From Thermoplasmata archaeon (lineage in GTDB: Archaea > Thermoplasmatota > Thermoplasmata > Lutacidiplasmatales > UBA184): a stretch of DNA of 64,000 nucleotides. Both the position numbers and the translations under genes were made by a program. The notes beneath the pieces were generated by a model, which saw only the letters and a list, made by a program, of their open reading frames with translations, was not told the DNA's origin and ran no database searches. Shown piece by piece: positions 1 to 7,997 of this stretch (its first letter is position 1; the number at the start of each line of letters is the position of its first letter). The stretch spans positions 62,001-126,000 of the forward strand of contig JAKIWL010000001.1 of the NCBI GenBank assembly GCA_022750055.1, read 5' to 3'.

Positions 1-214
1 CGAGGAGGGCCGGTTTCAACGCGCTGGCTTCCGTCGCGAAGAGGTCGAGGCCGATCTGAACGACGCGCCCGTTCGCACCCTGGCACGCGAACTCGTTGGG
101 GTCGGCGGCGGTCCGCCCGCGCCCCTCGATGGCCTCGCCCGTCGGGTGAAGGTCGAGGACCCGGGCGTGGAATCGGGCCAGCCCCCGGGGGTCCGCGGAA
201 GGATATCCCGACAT
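1..214 (-). CDS. Partial hypothetical protein (N-terminal 71 residues)
   Basis: An open frame starts with ATG at 214 and runs off the left edge without a stop. The visible protein begins MSGYPSADPRGLARFHARVL and is rich in Gly, Ala and Asp. I do not recognise a family from this fragment. A TATA-like element reading TTATATTG on the minus strand (near 236-243) lies about 25 nt upstream, which supports a leaderless start and a promoter divergent from the kinase gene at 279. The missing C-terminus prevents any functional call. Confidence 0.45.
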   Translation of the reverse strand, partial: MSGYPSADPRGLARFHARVLDLHPTGEAIEGRGRTAADPNEFACQGANGRVVQIGLDLFATEASALKPALL

Positions 215-278
215 GCGGCCGGGAGTTGGAGACTCAATATAAGCCACCGAGCGCGGTCGCGTCCGAGGGCGGCTGAAC

Positions 279-983
279 GTGGGCGAGAGCAACCGGAGCC
301 GCGGATCGGCCGGTCGAACGATCGCCCTGGAGGGAGCCTCCGGCGTGGGGAAGAGCGCGGTGGCCCGATCCCTAGCACGGGCGTTGTCGGGGACCCTGGT
401 CCGAGAGGCCTACGAGCGGCTCGAGCCTCCCCTGGCGCTTGACTTCGCCGACGGCCCTACCCTCGCGGCCCTCCAGAGGAGGCTTCTCGAGGAGGAGAGC
501 CGCCGATTCAAAGAGGCCGAAGGGCAGCGCACTCAAGGGGGAGACGTGGTCCTCGATACGGGATTCCTAGGGCCGTTGACCTACAGCGCGGGCCTCGCCC
601 ATCTGGAACCGGCCTGGGCCGCGGCCCTTGGGTCGGTGGGGCGCGCGGTCCTCCGACGGGTCCGGGACGATCGTCTCGGCCTCGCCGACCGGACGATCTA
701 CCTCGACCTCGAAGCTCGAGCCGTCGCCTGGCGCGTCGCGGGGGACCCGGTCGGGCACCCCCCGGAGCGCGCCGCGCTCCACGCCCGGGTCCACTCTTGG
801 GAGCGCTATCTATGGCTCGATCGGTTCCCGTCCGTGTGCGAGGGCCGCCTCGAGGTGATCCGAGCGGATCGTCCGGTCGAATCTCTCGTCCAGACGGTTC
901 TTCGGAGGCTGGCGAGGCCCGGTTCGCTCCCCCACCCGCGGCCGCTCGAGGCGGCCCGAGTGGTCCGCTCCTTCCTGCGTTGA
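279..983 (+). CDS. P-loop nucleotide/nucleoside kinase-like protein
   Basis: The 234-residue protein carries a Walker A motif GASGVGKS at residues 19-26 directly after a beta strand (TIALEG), a Leu/Glu-rich helical middle, a VLDTGF segment near residue 90 resembling the DR-type motif of thymidylate-kinase-like folds, and a YLDLEARA strand near 145. This layout fits the dNMP kinase/AAA_33 group of small phosphotransferases. The exact substrate cannot be read from sequence. The start is GTG. The AT-rich stretch around 236-243 serves both this gene and the divergent partial gene. It is transcribed alone ahead of the eL37 region. Confidence 0.6.
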   Translation: MGESNRSRGSAGRTIALEGASGVGKSAVARSLARALSGTLVREAYERLEPPLALDFADGPTLAALQRRLLEEESRRFKEAEGQRTQGGDVVLDTGFLGPLTYSAGLAHLEPAWAAALGSVGRAVLRRVRDDRLGLADRTIYLDLEARAVAWRVAGDPVGHPPERAALHARVHSWERYLWLDRFPSVCEGRLEVIRADRPVESLVQTVLRRLARPGSLPHPRPLEAARVVRSFLR

Positions 984-1088
984 CTCTCGACCGGGCCACC
1001 CGAGCGTAGCCCAATCCCGCTTCGCGTCCGACCGGGAACGTCCCGCGGGCAAGCGTTATGAACCGTTCCCGGCCTCGCCCTCGCTCCC

Positions 1089-1160
1089 ATGCCGACTCTC
1101 GAAATCCGGCGCGCCCCGGCACCCCCCACGGCCCAGGTGCGAGCGGAGCCCGTCCGTTAG
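1089..1160 (+). CDS. Possible 23-residue leaderless peptide upstream of eL37
   Basis: ATG at 1089 opens a 23-codon frame (begins MPTLEIRRAPAP) ending in TAG at 1158-1160, nine bases before the eL37 start. A TATA-like sequence GCGTTATGAA (1052-1061) sits about 30 nt upstream of 1089, the spacing used by leaderless genes elsewhere in this window, and there is no comparable element at -27 of the eL37 gene itself. The peptide could be a real small protein, a regulatory upstream ORF, or merely a short leader. No family is recognised. Confidence 0.3.
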   Translation: MPTLEIRRAPAPPTAQVRAEPVR

Positions 1161-1169
1161 AAACACCGC

Positions 1170-1331
1170 ATGACGAAAGGGACACCCTCCCGGCGCGGCG
1201 GCAAGATCGTGCACGTCATCTGCCGGCGGTGCGGCAAGCATTCCTACCATCGCCAGAAGAAGGTCTGCGCCTCGTGCGGGTTCGGGGATACCGCCCGCCG
1301 GCGTGGCTATGACTGGGCGAAGCTGAAGTAA
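1170..1331 (+). CDS. rpl37e: 50S ribosomal protein L37e (eL37)
   Basis: This 53-residue basic zinc-finger protein of the large ribosomal subunit binds 23S rRNA. It starts MTKGTPSRRGGK, has the zinc-binding pairs CRRC (Cys18, Cys21) and CASC (Cys33, Cys36), and shows the hallmark KHSYHRQKKVCASCGFG block, ending in a basic/aromatic tail. Its length matches archaeal eL37 (about 55-65 residues). In many archaea an LSm gene precedes it; here a 23-codon ORF does instead. The AAG glycosylase gene ends convergently three bases downstream. Confidence 0.95.
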   Translation: MTKGTPSRRGGKIVHVICRRCGKHSYHRQKKVCASCGFGDTARRRGYDWAKLK

Positions 1332-1333
1332 GG

Positions 1334-1927
1334 TCACCGCGACGATCGCAGGGGCCGGGAGATCCACCGGTTCCCATCGAGGACGAATCGCAGCGGACGG
1401 TCCGCATCGTGCCGGATCCCGACGCGTACGCCGCGACGGATCCGCCCAACGGGGGCCGGCCCCGACAGGATCCGGACCGGCCCGTCGATCAGGCTGGTGC
1501 CGTTTTGCTCCATCCCGATCCGCAGGACCCGGCATAGCCGGCCCGGGCCCCGGGGGTTCCCGATCGCCCCGGCTCCCGGTTCCGCCGCCCGGAACAGGAC
1601 GGCCTCGCCCGGACGAGTGACCGCGTTCGCAAGATGGACCTGGTGGATCCGGTAGACATACAGCGTGCCGGGCGGTCCGAACATCGACCGGTTGCGCATC
1701 GTCGGCCCGAGGCGAGCATGGTTCGCGAGGTCCCCGGAGACGTAGGCCTCGGTCTCCACCAGCCGGACGATCCGGTACCGATCGGCGGTCCGGTGAACGA
1801 GGTAGCGACCCAACAGCTCCCGCGCCACTCGAACGGTGGGACGGTCGTACCACGCTATGGGAAGAGCTCGGGCGAATTCGCTCCGGGGGTCGGGGCCCCG
1901 ACTCAGAACAGCTGGCCCCGGTCGCAT
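1334..1927 (-). CDS. DNA-3-methyladenine glycosylase (AAG/MPG family)
   Basis: This base-excision-repair glycosylase removes alkylated purines from DNA. The 197-residue protein has the AAG core: LVETEAYV with the general base Glu60 and the intercalating Tyr62, His70 in ANHARLG, MRNRSMFGPPGTLYVY, and GPGRLCRVLRI. The family is typically 190-220 residues, so the ATG at 1927 fits well. The frame stays open farther upstream inside the previous gene, but that part is antisense-like composition. It overlaps the end of the M29-fold gene by 25 bases and is the last gene of a five-gene minus-strand unit. Confidence 0.9.
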   Translation of the reverse strand: MRPGPAVLSRGPDPRSEFARALPIAWYDRPTVRVARELLGRYLVHRTADRYRIVRLVETEAYVSGDLANHARLGPTMRNRSMFGPPGTLYVYRIHQVHLANAVTRPGEAVLFRAAEPGAGAIGNPRGPGRLCRVLRIGMEQNGTSLIDGPVRILSGPAPVGRIRRGVRVGIRHDADRPLRFVLDGNRWISRPLRSSR

Positions 1928-3012
1928 AGGGCTCTCCCGTCGACCGAGACCGTAGCCTTCCCGATCACGATCCAGGAGAGGAACGGGCATCGGTTCGAGC
2001 CGCCGTACTCCTGGTTCCCGCCGATCCCGAGCGTGACCGCCCCGGCCTCCTGGTCCTCCGCCTGAGGGACTCCGGCTCCGATCGTAGGGTGGAGTCCCAC
2101 CGAGAAGAGGGAGAGGACGTCGCGGCCCGCCGGGGCGGATCGGTGGGCCTCCTCGAACTCGCTCTGCCCAGTGGTGTATCGGAACGCCTTCAAGCGGCCG
2201 TCGGAGATCTCCCACTCCCCCCCCTCGGCCCGTCCGCTGGGGAGAAAGCTCGGTCGATCGGCGATCGCGATCCCGTTCGCGCTCTTCTCATCGACCGCCA
2301 CCACGACCGTTCCGGGTGGGGCGATCGTCATGTTCCGGCCGAGGCGCACGTCCTCGCGGGACACCTCGCCGTCATCGATGACCGGCACGCGGCCGCGCAA
2401 GCGCAGCGTGAGGTCCGTCCCGTTCGGAGCCGTGACCCGGACGAGGCGCCCCCTGCGGAGCTTGGCGGAGGCGTTCCGGCCGGCCCGACCGATCGCCGGA
2501 AGCCGCGCGTCCACGATGGCGGTGGCGAGCGACCGCCTCCACTCCGGGCCGGGCACCCCCCAGTGGGCGGCTTGAGCATCCGAGGCGTAGCCAAGGAGGC
2601 ATCGGACCCCACGCAGGCGCGCCATGCGGGCCCGGCGATACCACTCTGAGTTGTAGCCGACGAGCGCCGCCCTCAGCTTCATCGGCAGGGCGCGCAACCT
2701 CGGCCGGTCGGCGGGGCCCGGGAAGAAGAGGAAGGCATCGGTCGCGGCGAGGGAGGCCCACTCGTGCGAACCCGGGCGGGTCCATCCGCCGGCTCCGGGC
2801 GCCCGCTCCACGCTCGCCCAAAACGCCGATTCGTCCTCGGTGATCAGCAACGGCCGGGCCCCCAGCTCGCGGGCCCGGACCACGCACGCCGCCGCGTACG
2901 GCAGGCAGTGGGTCCACGATTCGATCAGGAGGTTTTCCCCCCGTCGGAGCCGGAGCGCCCGGGCGACGAGTGCGTCGGCGAGGGCCTCCGGGCTCTCGCC
3001 GTCGGTCGCCAT
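1903..3012 (-). CDS. M29 (aminopeptidase T)-fold protein lacking metal ligands
   Basis: The 369-residue protein has the N-terminal alpha/beta domain and C-terminal layout of the thermophilic M29 aminopeptidases: GENLLIESWTHCLPYA near residue 25, a strand-rich region with NGTDLTLRLRGR near 205, a segment aligning to the GEVF.AP.E block, and a final VSVDGRALCDRG. The expected metal ligands appear replaced: Thr for the first Glu (GTVVVAVDEKSANG), Thr for the His of GTVHIALG (GAVTLGIGG), and Leu/Trp for the terminal His-x-Asp. So it is probably not a classical metallopeptidase. It lies 24 bases after the GT-like gene. Confidence 0.65.
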   Translation of the reverse strand: MATDGESPEALADALVARALRLRRGENLLIESWTHCLPYAAACVVRARELGARPLLITEDESAFWASVERAPGAGGWTRPGSHEWASLAATDAFLFFPGPADRPRLRALPMKLRAALVGYNSEWYRRARMARLRGVRCLLGYASDAQAAHWGVPGPEWRRSLATAIVDARLPAIGRAGRNASAKLRRGRLVRVTAPNGTDLTLRLRGRVPVIDDGEVSREDVRLGRNMTIAPPGTVVVAVDEKSANGIAIADRPSFLPSGRAEGGEWEISDGRLKAFRYTTGQSEFEEAHRSAPAGRDVLSLFSVGLHPTIGAGVPQAEDQEAGAVTLGIGGNQEYGGSNRCPFLSWIVIGKATVSVDGRALCDRGQLF

Positions 3013-3036
3013 CGACCCCCGATGGGCTTTCCCCGC

Positions 3037-4365
3037 TTAAACCCGTCCGGCTTCCGGCGGAGACTCCCCGATGGAGCTCGCCCACTTCGACTCGGATCGA
3101 ACGACCGCGACGAAACGCACCGCGGTGTTGGCGGAACGAGCCCACCGCCGGGTCAGGTGAACGAGCCCGTTCCCTGCGTCGGCGAAGGGCTCCGGAAATC
3201 CCTTCGGTCGCCAGATCGGCCGGAACTCTCGGCGGAAGCCCGGGTCGGAGGCCGCTCGACGGACCACCTCTCGAACTCGTCGCCCTTTCGAAAAGGCATC
3301 CAGGTCCGCCGTGAGCCGACCGCGGATCCCCTCGGAGCGCCAGGCGGCGATCAAGGAGCGGATCTTCTCCGGACGATGGCGACGCTGCCCGGGGCCCGAA
3401 CCGATCAAGCCGTTGAAGTAGAGGAACGGGACTCCATCCGACAGCGCTTCGAGAAGGGTCCGGCTGCCGGTCACGATCCGTACCTCGGCCGACCGAACGC
3501 GTCGCCTCCAGGTCCGCGGAGTGTCCTGGCGCTCGAGGAACTCGCCGGAGAGGGTGGGCCACTGCGCGACCCGGTTCGACCGGACGTCGAGGTGGATCGG
3601 CGGACGTGCTCCGGTGAGTCCTTGGAGAACCTCCGTCGCGATCCGCGGTGAGGTCGACGCGCTCGCATACCAGAGCCACGTCCGTCGGGCGCCGTGGGCC
3701 GCGGGTCGGAGCATCGTGGGGCGAGCGGGCCACAGCGGACCGATCTGGACCGCTTCCGGGTACTCCCGGGCGAATCGAACCGACGGGTGGAAGGTGGCGA
3801 AGAGGTGGAGCAAGTTCGGACGATCGAACGCGCGAAATTTTCGGTACATGTCGTGGAACTCCCTCACTTCCGCCCGGCCCCGCGCCGAGGCGAGATGTCG
3901 GCGCACCTCGGAGATCCGGCGTCCGCCTTCCCGATACCGTTCCACGGTCTCCTCCCGGCTCGTCAGCGTGCGCGCGAACTCCTCGAGGCTGACATGGACC
4001 ACGTTCGAGGCCCCGTAGGACGACTCCAATTGTTCGCATTCCCGCGCCCAATCGCCGGCCCGCCCGAACGGTTCGTCCCGGGCGGGTGCGGCCGAGACCC
4101 CCCAACACGAGGAGATCGTGAGCGCCCGAGCGTGCGCTCGAACCGGGGATCGATCCCACCGGAAGCCGCTGTCGGCGAGCAGCGTGGTCGCGGATGCCGG
4201 GAGCGAACGCCCTCGGGAGCGGAACACGCGCACGGGGAACCCGGCCCGCAGCAGCCGCTCGCCGGCCCCGCGGACCTGGGTCACATCGCCCAGACCGCCT
4301 CCCACGACCGCCGGGAAGAGGTAAACGTCGACGCCCGTCGCCCGATTCCTACGTCGGTCCGTCAA
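3037..4365 (-). CDS. Putative GT-B-like glycosyltransferase
   Basis: About 442 residues from a TTG start at 4365. No ATG or GTG lies close to the conserved N-terminus DVYLFPAVVGGGLGDVTQ, which resembles the Gly-rich first loop of GT-B glycosyltransferases (GGGLGD). The C-terminal half has a stretch (VRIVTGSRTLLEALSDGVPF) similar to the acceptor-domain signature that recognises nucleotide sugars, followed by a helical Arg-rich tail. Substrate and product are unknown, and the assignment rests on these two blocks only. It overlaps the GNAT stop codon by 17 bases, implying translational coupling. The frame stays open to 4476, so a longer N-terminus is possible. Confidence 0.45.
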   Translation of the reverse strand: MTDRRRNRATGVDVYLFPAVVGGGLGDVTQVRGAGERLLRAGFPVRVFRSRGRSLPASATTLLADSGFRWDRSPVRAHARALTISSCWGVSAAPARDEPFGRAGDWARECEQLESSYGASNVVHVSLEEFARTLTSREETVERYREGGRRISEVRRHLASARGRAEVREFHDMYRKFRAFDRPNLLHLFATFHPSVRFAREYPEAVQIGPLWPARPTMLRPAAHGARRTWLWYASASTSPRIATEVLQGLTGARPPIHLDVRSNRVAQWPTLSGEFLERQDTPRTWRRRVRSAEVRIVTGSRTLLEALSDGVPFLYFNGLIGSGPGQRRHRPEKIRSLIAAWRSEGIRGRLTADLDAFSKGRRVREVVRRAASDPGFRREFRPIWRPKGFPEPFADAGNGLVHLTRRWARSANTAVRFVAVVRSESKWASSIGESPPEAGRV

Positions 4366-5299
4366 CTGCGCGAGCCCACAGGTCCCATCGTTCCGCCTCG
4401 ACGAAGCCGGTGCGGCGCAGCTGCGCAGCCGGGGCGCCAAGGGGGTCGAAGGTCTCGGTGACGACCCGCTTCGCACCCTGACTCCAGCACCACGCGAGGG
4501 CCGCGCCCAGGACGATCCCCCCGGATCTCTCGCAGACCGCCGGGTCGAGCACTATGTGGAGGTGGGCCGATTCGGTTGCCCGTGAAAAGGTGGCGCGGAC
4601 GAACGCGTCGGGACCCGCCGGTCCGTCGTGGACGAGCGCCTTCGTGCTCGATCCCAACGCCCGCGCGACCGTCGGAGAAACCTCCAGACCGGACCTTCGA
4701 ACCGGGTGGACCGCCTCGAGCCTGGGTCCCCGAGCCTGTCTCGCGAACGGAACGAGCGCCGCCGCGTCCGAGCCCCGGTAGGGACGAACTCGCGCCTCGT
4801 TCGCGAGTCCATCCGGGGTGGGAGCCAGCTCGAATCGCCACCACTGAGAGACGCCGATCAGTCCGAATCCGACCGTCGTCATCTCGGACCGCAGATCCGG
4901 CGCCTCGCTCAGGACCGACCCCGGAACGATCAGGGTCGAGAGCCCAGTTCGGCGGGTCTCCTCCCAGCATCGTTCGATGAGACGATCCCGAATCCCGGAG
5001 CCGTCCTGATCCGGGTCGATCCCCAAGACCGCGATCCAAGCGGCCTCGCGGCCGGGCGTCCATACGATCGCCCCTCCGATCGTTCCATTCACTTCCTCGA
5101 CGAACACCCGAGGGGTCGGGCGTCCTAACCGGGATGCGACCCAGAACGCGGCTCGCAGGCCCCATCGGGACAACAACCCTCGGATCAAGGCGTTGAGTCG
5201 TTCTGAATTCCAATCCGCGCCGGCCGGCCCAGCGGCGAGCGTTCGGGAGAGAAGGGAGGACACCGCCGGGGAATCGCTCGGACGTGCGGCCCTCAGCAT
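4349..5299 (-). CDS. Tandem GNAT-domain acetyltransferase
   Basis: The 316-residue protein looks like two GNAT folds in tandem. The first (residues 1-155) has FVEEVNGTIGGAIVW, IAVLGIDPDQDGSGIRDRL (the acetyl-CoA pyrophosphate loop, Q/D-x-G-x-G) and GLSTLIV. The second (from about 165) has VRPYRGSDAAALVPFARQA, LHIVLDP, and a final GAPAAQLRRTGFVEAERWDL, typical of the GNAT C-terminal strand. The acceptor is unknown. ATG at 5299 overlaps the HEAT-repeat stop in ATGCTGA, which supports this start over the much longer open frame. It probably works with, or is regulated by, its HEAT-repeat neighbour (inference). Confidence 0.65.
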   Translation of the reverse strand: MLRAARPSDSPAVSSLLSRTLAAGPAGADWNSERLNALIRGLLSRWGLRAAFWVASRLGRPTPRVFVEEVNGTIGGAIVWTPGREAAWIAVLGIDPDQDGSGIRDRLIERCWEETRRTGLSTLIVPGSVLSEAPDLRSEMTTVGFGLIGVSQWWRFELAPTPDGLANEARVRPYRGSDAAALVPFARQARGPRLEAVHPVRRSGLEVSPTVARALGSSTKALVHDGPAGPDAFVRATFSRATESAHLHIVLDPAVCERSGGIVLGAALAWCWSQGAKRVVTETFDPLGAPAAQLRRTGFVEAERWDLWARAVDGPT

Positions 5300-6783
5300 C
5301 CGGTCTCGTCCTCTTCGAGCAGGCCCGGGAGCGCCGCATCGAAGAGTTGACGAAGGCTCGGTACGTTCCGGTCCGGGCCGGTCTCCCAAACGGGCAGTCG
5401 GGCCGGCCGGTCGAGCTCGGTATCGTCCACGCGCGCAAGGGCTTCCACCAGCGCTCCGACCACGGCCGGATCGGTGTTCGAGGGGAGGATCCGTCCAAGC
5501 GCCTGGACCGTTGTGTCGAACAGGCGCCCTTCCGCATCGGAGCGGATCGCGACCGCGCCGTCCCCCACCGCGATCGGCGGGGAGGGATCCCCTTCCACCG
5601 GGTTCGCGGACTTCAGCACCTGGACGAGGGACTCCTTCGCCCCGTCGTCTCGTAGACGACCGAGGGCCCAGACCGCGGCGAGGCGTACCTCCGCTTCGGG
5701 ATGGCGGGTCTCCTCCCGGACCCGCGGGGCCGCTTCGGAGAGACCGAGGCGCCCGATCGCGTACAGCGCCCCCCGACGCGGCCAAGGATGGGGGTCTTCC
5801 AGGGTCGCGTGCAGCAGAGCGAGGTCGGTTGGGTTCCCTATCCGTCCGAGGCATTCCGCGGCGGCTCCCCGGACCGACCAGGCCGGATCGGCCACGAGCC
5901 GGCGCGCCGTATCGGACGCCTCCGTGGCGTCCAGGTTCCCGAGCGCATGGAGCGCGCTTACGCGGACCCAGGAGGCCGGATGACTGCACTCTCGCACCAC
6001 GGCCGCGACGGCGGCGGGATCGCCGATACGGCCGAGCGCGACGAGCACGGCCGGACGCACCCAGGACTCCGGTCGCGCGAGCAGCTCCAACAGGGGCGCG
6101 ACGGCCTCCCGGTCCTTCAACCGGCCGAGGACGACCGCGGCGGCAATGCGGACCCGCCGAGCGGGGTCTTGAAGGAAAGGTCGGACGATCCCCGCCACCG
6201 AGGCGTCCGGAGAACGCCCGAGCCCGAGGATCGCCTCACGGCGAACCCGGTCGTGCGGGTCATTCAAGGCTCGCCGTAGTCCATCGCTGCCCTCGGCGGT
6301 GCCGAATCGGCCGATCGCGGTGGCCGCGCTCCATCGGACCGACGGGTCTGGGTCGGCGAGCGCGGGGAGGAGCGCGGGGACCGCCTTCGGGTCACCGATC
6401 GCCCACAGGGCCCAGGCCGCCTGTTCGCGCACTCGGGGGCTCTCATCCGCCAACGCGGTCTCGAGCGGGAGACGGCTCTCCGGCCGGCCGATCCGGCCGA
6501 GCGCCTCCGCGGCGATCGAGCGGGCCTCAGGGGTCGGGTCAGAGATCATCGCCTCCAGCCATGGGCGAGCGCGCGCCTCCCGGCGCTCCCCCAGGGACCA
6601 GGCAGCCGCCCGACGAAGGATAGGGTCCGGATCGACCAGTGACTGGATGAGAAAGTCGGCTTCCGAGGGTTCTTGGCCCTCGGAGGCGGCTCGAATGCGA
6701 TTGAGCTTGGGCCCGAGCAACCGCAGGGCAGTCCGGACGCCTCCAGACGAAACTCGGCGTGGCCGCTTCGCCCGGGTCGTCAT
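5293..6783 (-). CDS. HEAT-repeat (PBS-lyase type) scaffold protein
   Basis: The 496-residue protein is almost entirely short HEAT-like repeats of about 31 residues, each with a core like D P xx x VR xx AA xx LGRIG, from residue 45 to about 390; at least ten are visible. The last 100 residues are less regular (FDTTVQALGRILPSNTD). Such solenoids bind proteins; no catalytic motif is seen. An open frame continues to a GTG at 6807, but a TATA box at 6808-6815 (minus strand CCTATAGG) sits 27 nt from the ATG at 6783, so a leaderless start at 6783 is preferred. It is the first gene of the five-gene unit running to 1334. Confidence 0.8.
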   Translation of the reverse strand: MTTRAKRPRRVSSGGVRTALRLLGPKLNRIRAASEGQEPSEADFLIQSLVDPDPILRRAAAWSLGERREARARPWLEAMISDPTPEARSIAAEALGRIGRPESRLPLETALADESPRVREQAAWALWAIGDPKAVPALLPALADPDPSVRWSAATAIGRFGTAEGSDGLRRALNDPHDRVRREAILGLGRSPDASVAGIVRPFLQDPARRVRIAAAVVLGRLKDREAVAPLLELLARPESWVRPAVLVALGRIGDPAAVAAVVRECSHPASWVRVSALHALGNLDATEASDTARRLVADPAWSVRGAAAECLGRIGNPTDLALLHATLEDPHPWPRRGALYAIGRLGLSEAAPRVREETRHPEAEVRLAAVWALGRLRDDGAKESLVQVLKSANPVEGDPSPPIAVGDGAVAIRSDAEGRLFDTTVQALGRILPSNTDPAVVGALVEALARVDDTELDRPARLPVWETGPDRNVPSLRQLFDAALPGLLEEDETGC

Positions 6784-6807
6784 GATCGCTCCCGAATGGG
6801 GGTTCAC

Positions 6808-6815
6808 CTATAGGC
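6808..6815 (-). promoter_or_regulatory. TATA box for the HEAT-repeat operon
   Basis: The minus strand reads CCTATAGG, centred about 28 nt upstream of the ATG at 6783. This is the leaderless spacing typical of archaeal promoters and decides the start of the HEAT-repeat protein. Confidence 0.5.
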
Positions 6816-6914
6816 GGAGCCCCCGATTACGAACTGAAGGTCCGTCCGGGATGCCGTTCTCGCCTCCGGCAGGTTAATCCGCCCCTGCCTGCATGTATAC
6901 TCAGTCGAGGCCCG

Positions 6915-7118
6915 ATGACCCTGTGCCCCAACTGTTCCAAACCGATGGCCCCGGGCTTCCTCGGCTCGGAGAGCTTCGTCGGCGGGTCCAAGTGGTTCCT
7001 CGAAAGGACCCGACTCGCGTTCGGCGGGGAGGAAGTGGCCAAGCCGAACGCGTTCGGGATGGTCTACCTCGCCGGTTTCCGCTGCCGCGAGTGTAAGACA
7101 CTGCTGTTACGATACTGA
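6915..7118 (+). CDS. Small zinc ribbon protein
   Basis: This 67-residue protein has CPNC near the start (Cys4, Cys7) and CREC near the end (two Cys around residues 57 and 60), the pattern of a single zinc ribbon closed by N- and C-terminal knuckles. The middle is aromatic and Gly-rich (GFLGSESFVGGSKWFLERT). It resembles the small zinc-ribbon family often annotated as DUF6487-like. No enzymatic residues are visible. It precedes the ferredoxin gene but is separated by about 140 bases. Confidence 0.6.
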   Translation: MTLCPNCSKPMAPGFLGSESFVGGSKWFLERTRLAFGGEEVAKPNAFGMVYLAGFRCRECKTLLLRY

Positions 7119-7261
7119 TCGGGTGCGTCCGAGACGGTCGGCCTCCGCCGGTGATCAACCCTTTTTCGATACAGACCGGATCGGTGGCCGGCGTTCTTGC
7201 CGTCCTCAGATGGCCAAGGCGTAAATAGCGAAGATTGGTCATAGAATCGAGAGGGTCTCGC

Positions 7262-7540
7262 ATGGTCCAGGTCGACATCGAACTCTCGAAATGTACCGGC
7301 TGCGCCCACTGCCGGGACGTCTGTCCGGTGAACGTGTTCGAGTTGAAACCCCGCGATCAATTCCCAGACCTGACGGATGACGCGACGGTGGGTGCGAAGT
7401 TCCAGTTCCGGGGCGAGAAGTCCGTCGCGGTCAATGGTCCTGAATGCATCGTCTGCGAGGCCTGTCTGTTCGAGTGCGAGGGAGAGTGCATCATCATCAC
7501 CGACGATGAAGGGCACGTCCACAACTCGACGTACAAGTAG
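7262..7540 (+). CDS. Ferredoxin, 2x[4Fe-4S]-type
   Basis: The 92-residue soluble electron carrier has two Cys clusters: KCTGCAHCRDVCP (C-x2-C-x2-C-x3-CP) near residues 10-21 and ECIVCEACLFECE near 61-73, consistent with two [4Fe-4S] clusters. Between them lies an insertion of about 40 residues (ELKPRDQFPDLTDDATVG) as in archaeal zinc-free dicluster ferredoxins. A TATA-like GTAAATAG near 7211-7218 lies upstream. The ATG at 7262 is preferred over the earlier TTG/ATT frame because the ferredoxin domain begins directly at VDIELSKC. It may serve many oxidoreductases; no partner gene is adjacent. Confidence 0.85.
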   Translation: MVQVDIELSKCTGCAHCRDVCPVNVFELKPRDQFPDLTDDATVGAKFQFRGEKSVAVNGPECIVCEACLFECEGECIIITDDEGHVHNSTYK

Positions 7541-7620
7541 AGCCCGTCGCGTGGTCCGGTTCCGTCCCAGCGGGTCGCTTCGGGCCCTCGGTCGACCGGC
7601 CGGTTTCCGCCGGGACCAGA

Positions 7621-7629
7621 GTTAAATAC
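7621..7629 (+). promoter_or_regulatory. TATA box of the forward ATP synthase operon
   Basis: GTTAAATAC lies 27 nt upstream of the GTG start of atpF at 7652. The spacing predicts a leaderless transcript for the F-A-B-D-H-I block. Confidence 0.55.
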
Positions 7630-7651
7630 GGTCAACCCCCGCCGGGGGTCC

Positions 7652-7990
7652 GTGGCCGAGGTCGAATCGGGCGCCGCGGGCACCGTCGTTCTCGGCGAGC
7701 GAGAACTCGCGACCGGTTTTCGACTGATCGGGATGCAGGACGTGGTCGAGATCGGTCCCGAGACCGGCGCGAGGGAGTTCCAGCGGGTCATGGCCGACGG
7801 GCGCTACGGTCTCGTGATCGCAAGCCAATCTGTGCGCCGCCTGCTCACCGACGCGCAGCGGCAACACGCCGAGGCCTCGTTGAAGCCGCTCGTCGTGTTC
7901 GTTCCTCCTCCCAACGGCGAGTACGAGGTCGAGAGCCTCGACAAGCTCGCGAAACGGGTGCTGGGCGTCTCGCTCTCCATCTCGAAGTAG
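7652..7990 (+). CDS. atpF: A-type ATP synthase subunit F
   Basis: This 112-residue central-stalk subunit binds subunit D and couples rotation. It shows the F-subunit Rossmann-like core: VVLGERELATGFRLIGM, then YGLVIASQSVRRLL and LKPLVVFVPPP, with a C-terminal helix. The start is GTG at 7652, placed 27 nt after a TATA box, so it is probably leaderless. It is the first gene of the plus-strand block; atpA follows 7 bases after its stop. In most archaea F follows C (order H-I-K-E-C-F-A-B-D); here F opens the operon because K-E-C lies on the other strand. Confidence 0.9.
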   Translation: MAEVESGAAGTVVLGERELATGFRLIGMQDVVEIGPETGAREFQRVMADGRYGLVIASQSVRRLLTDAQRQHAEASLKPLVVFVPPPNGEYEVESLDKLAKRVLGVSLSISK

Positions 7991-7997
7991 GGGCACC

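Noticed and set aside
5193-6623. 476-codon plus-strand open frame
   Set aside because: Antisense to the HEAT-repeat gene; its apparent repetitiveness mirrors the repeats on the other strand.
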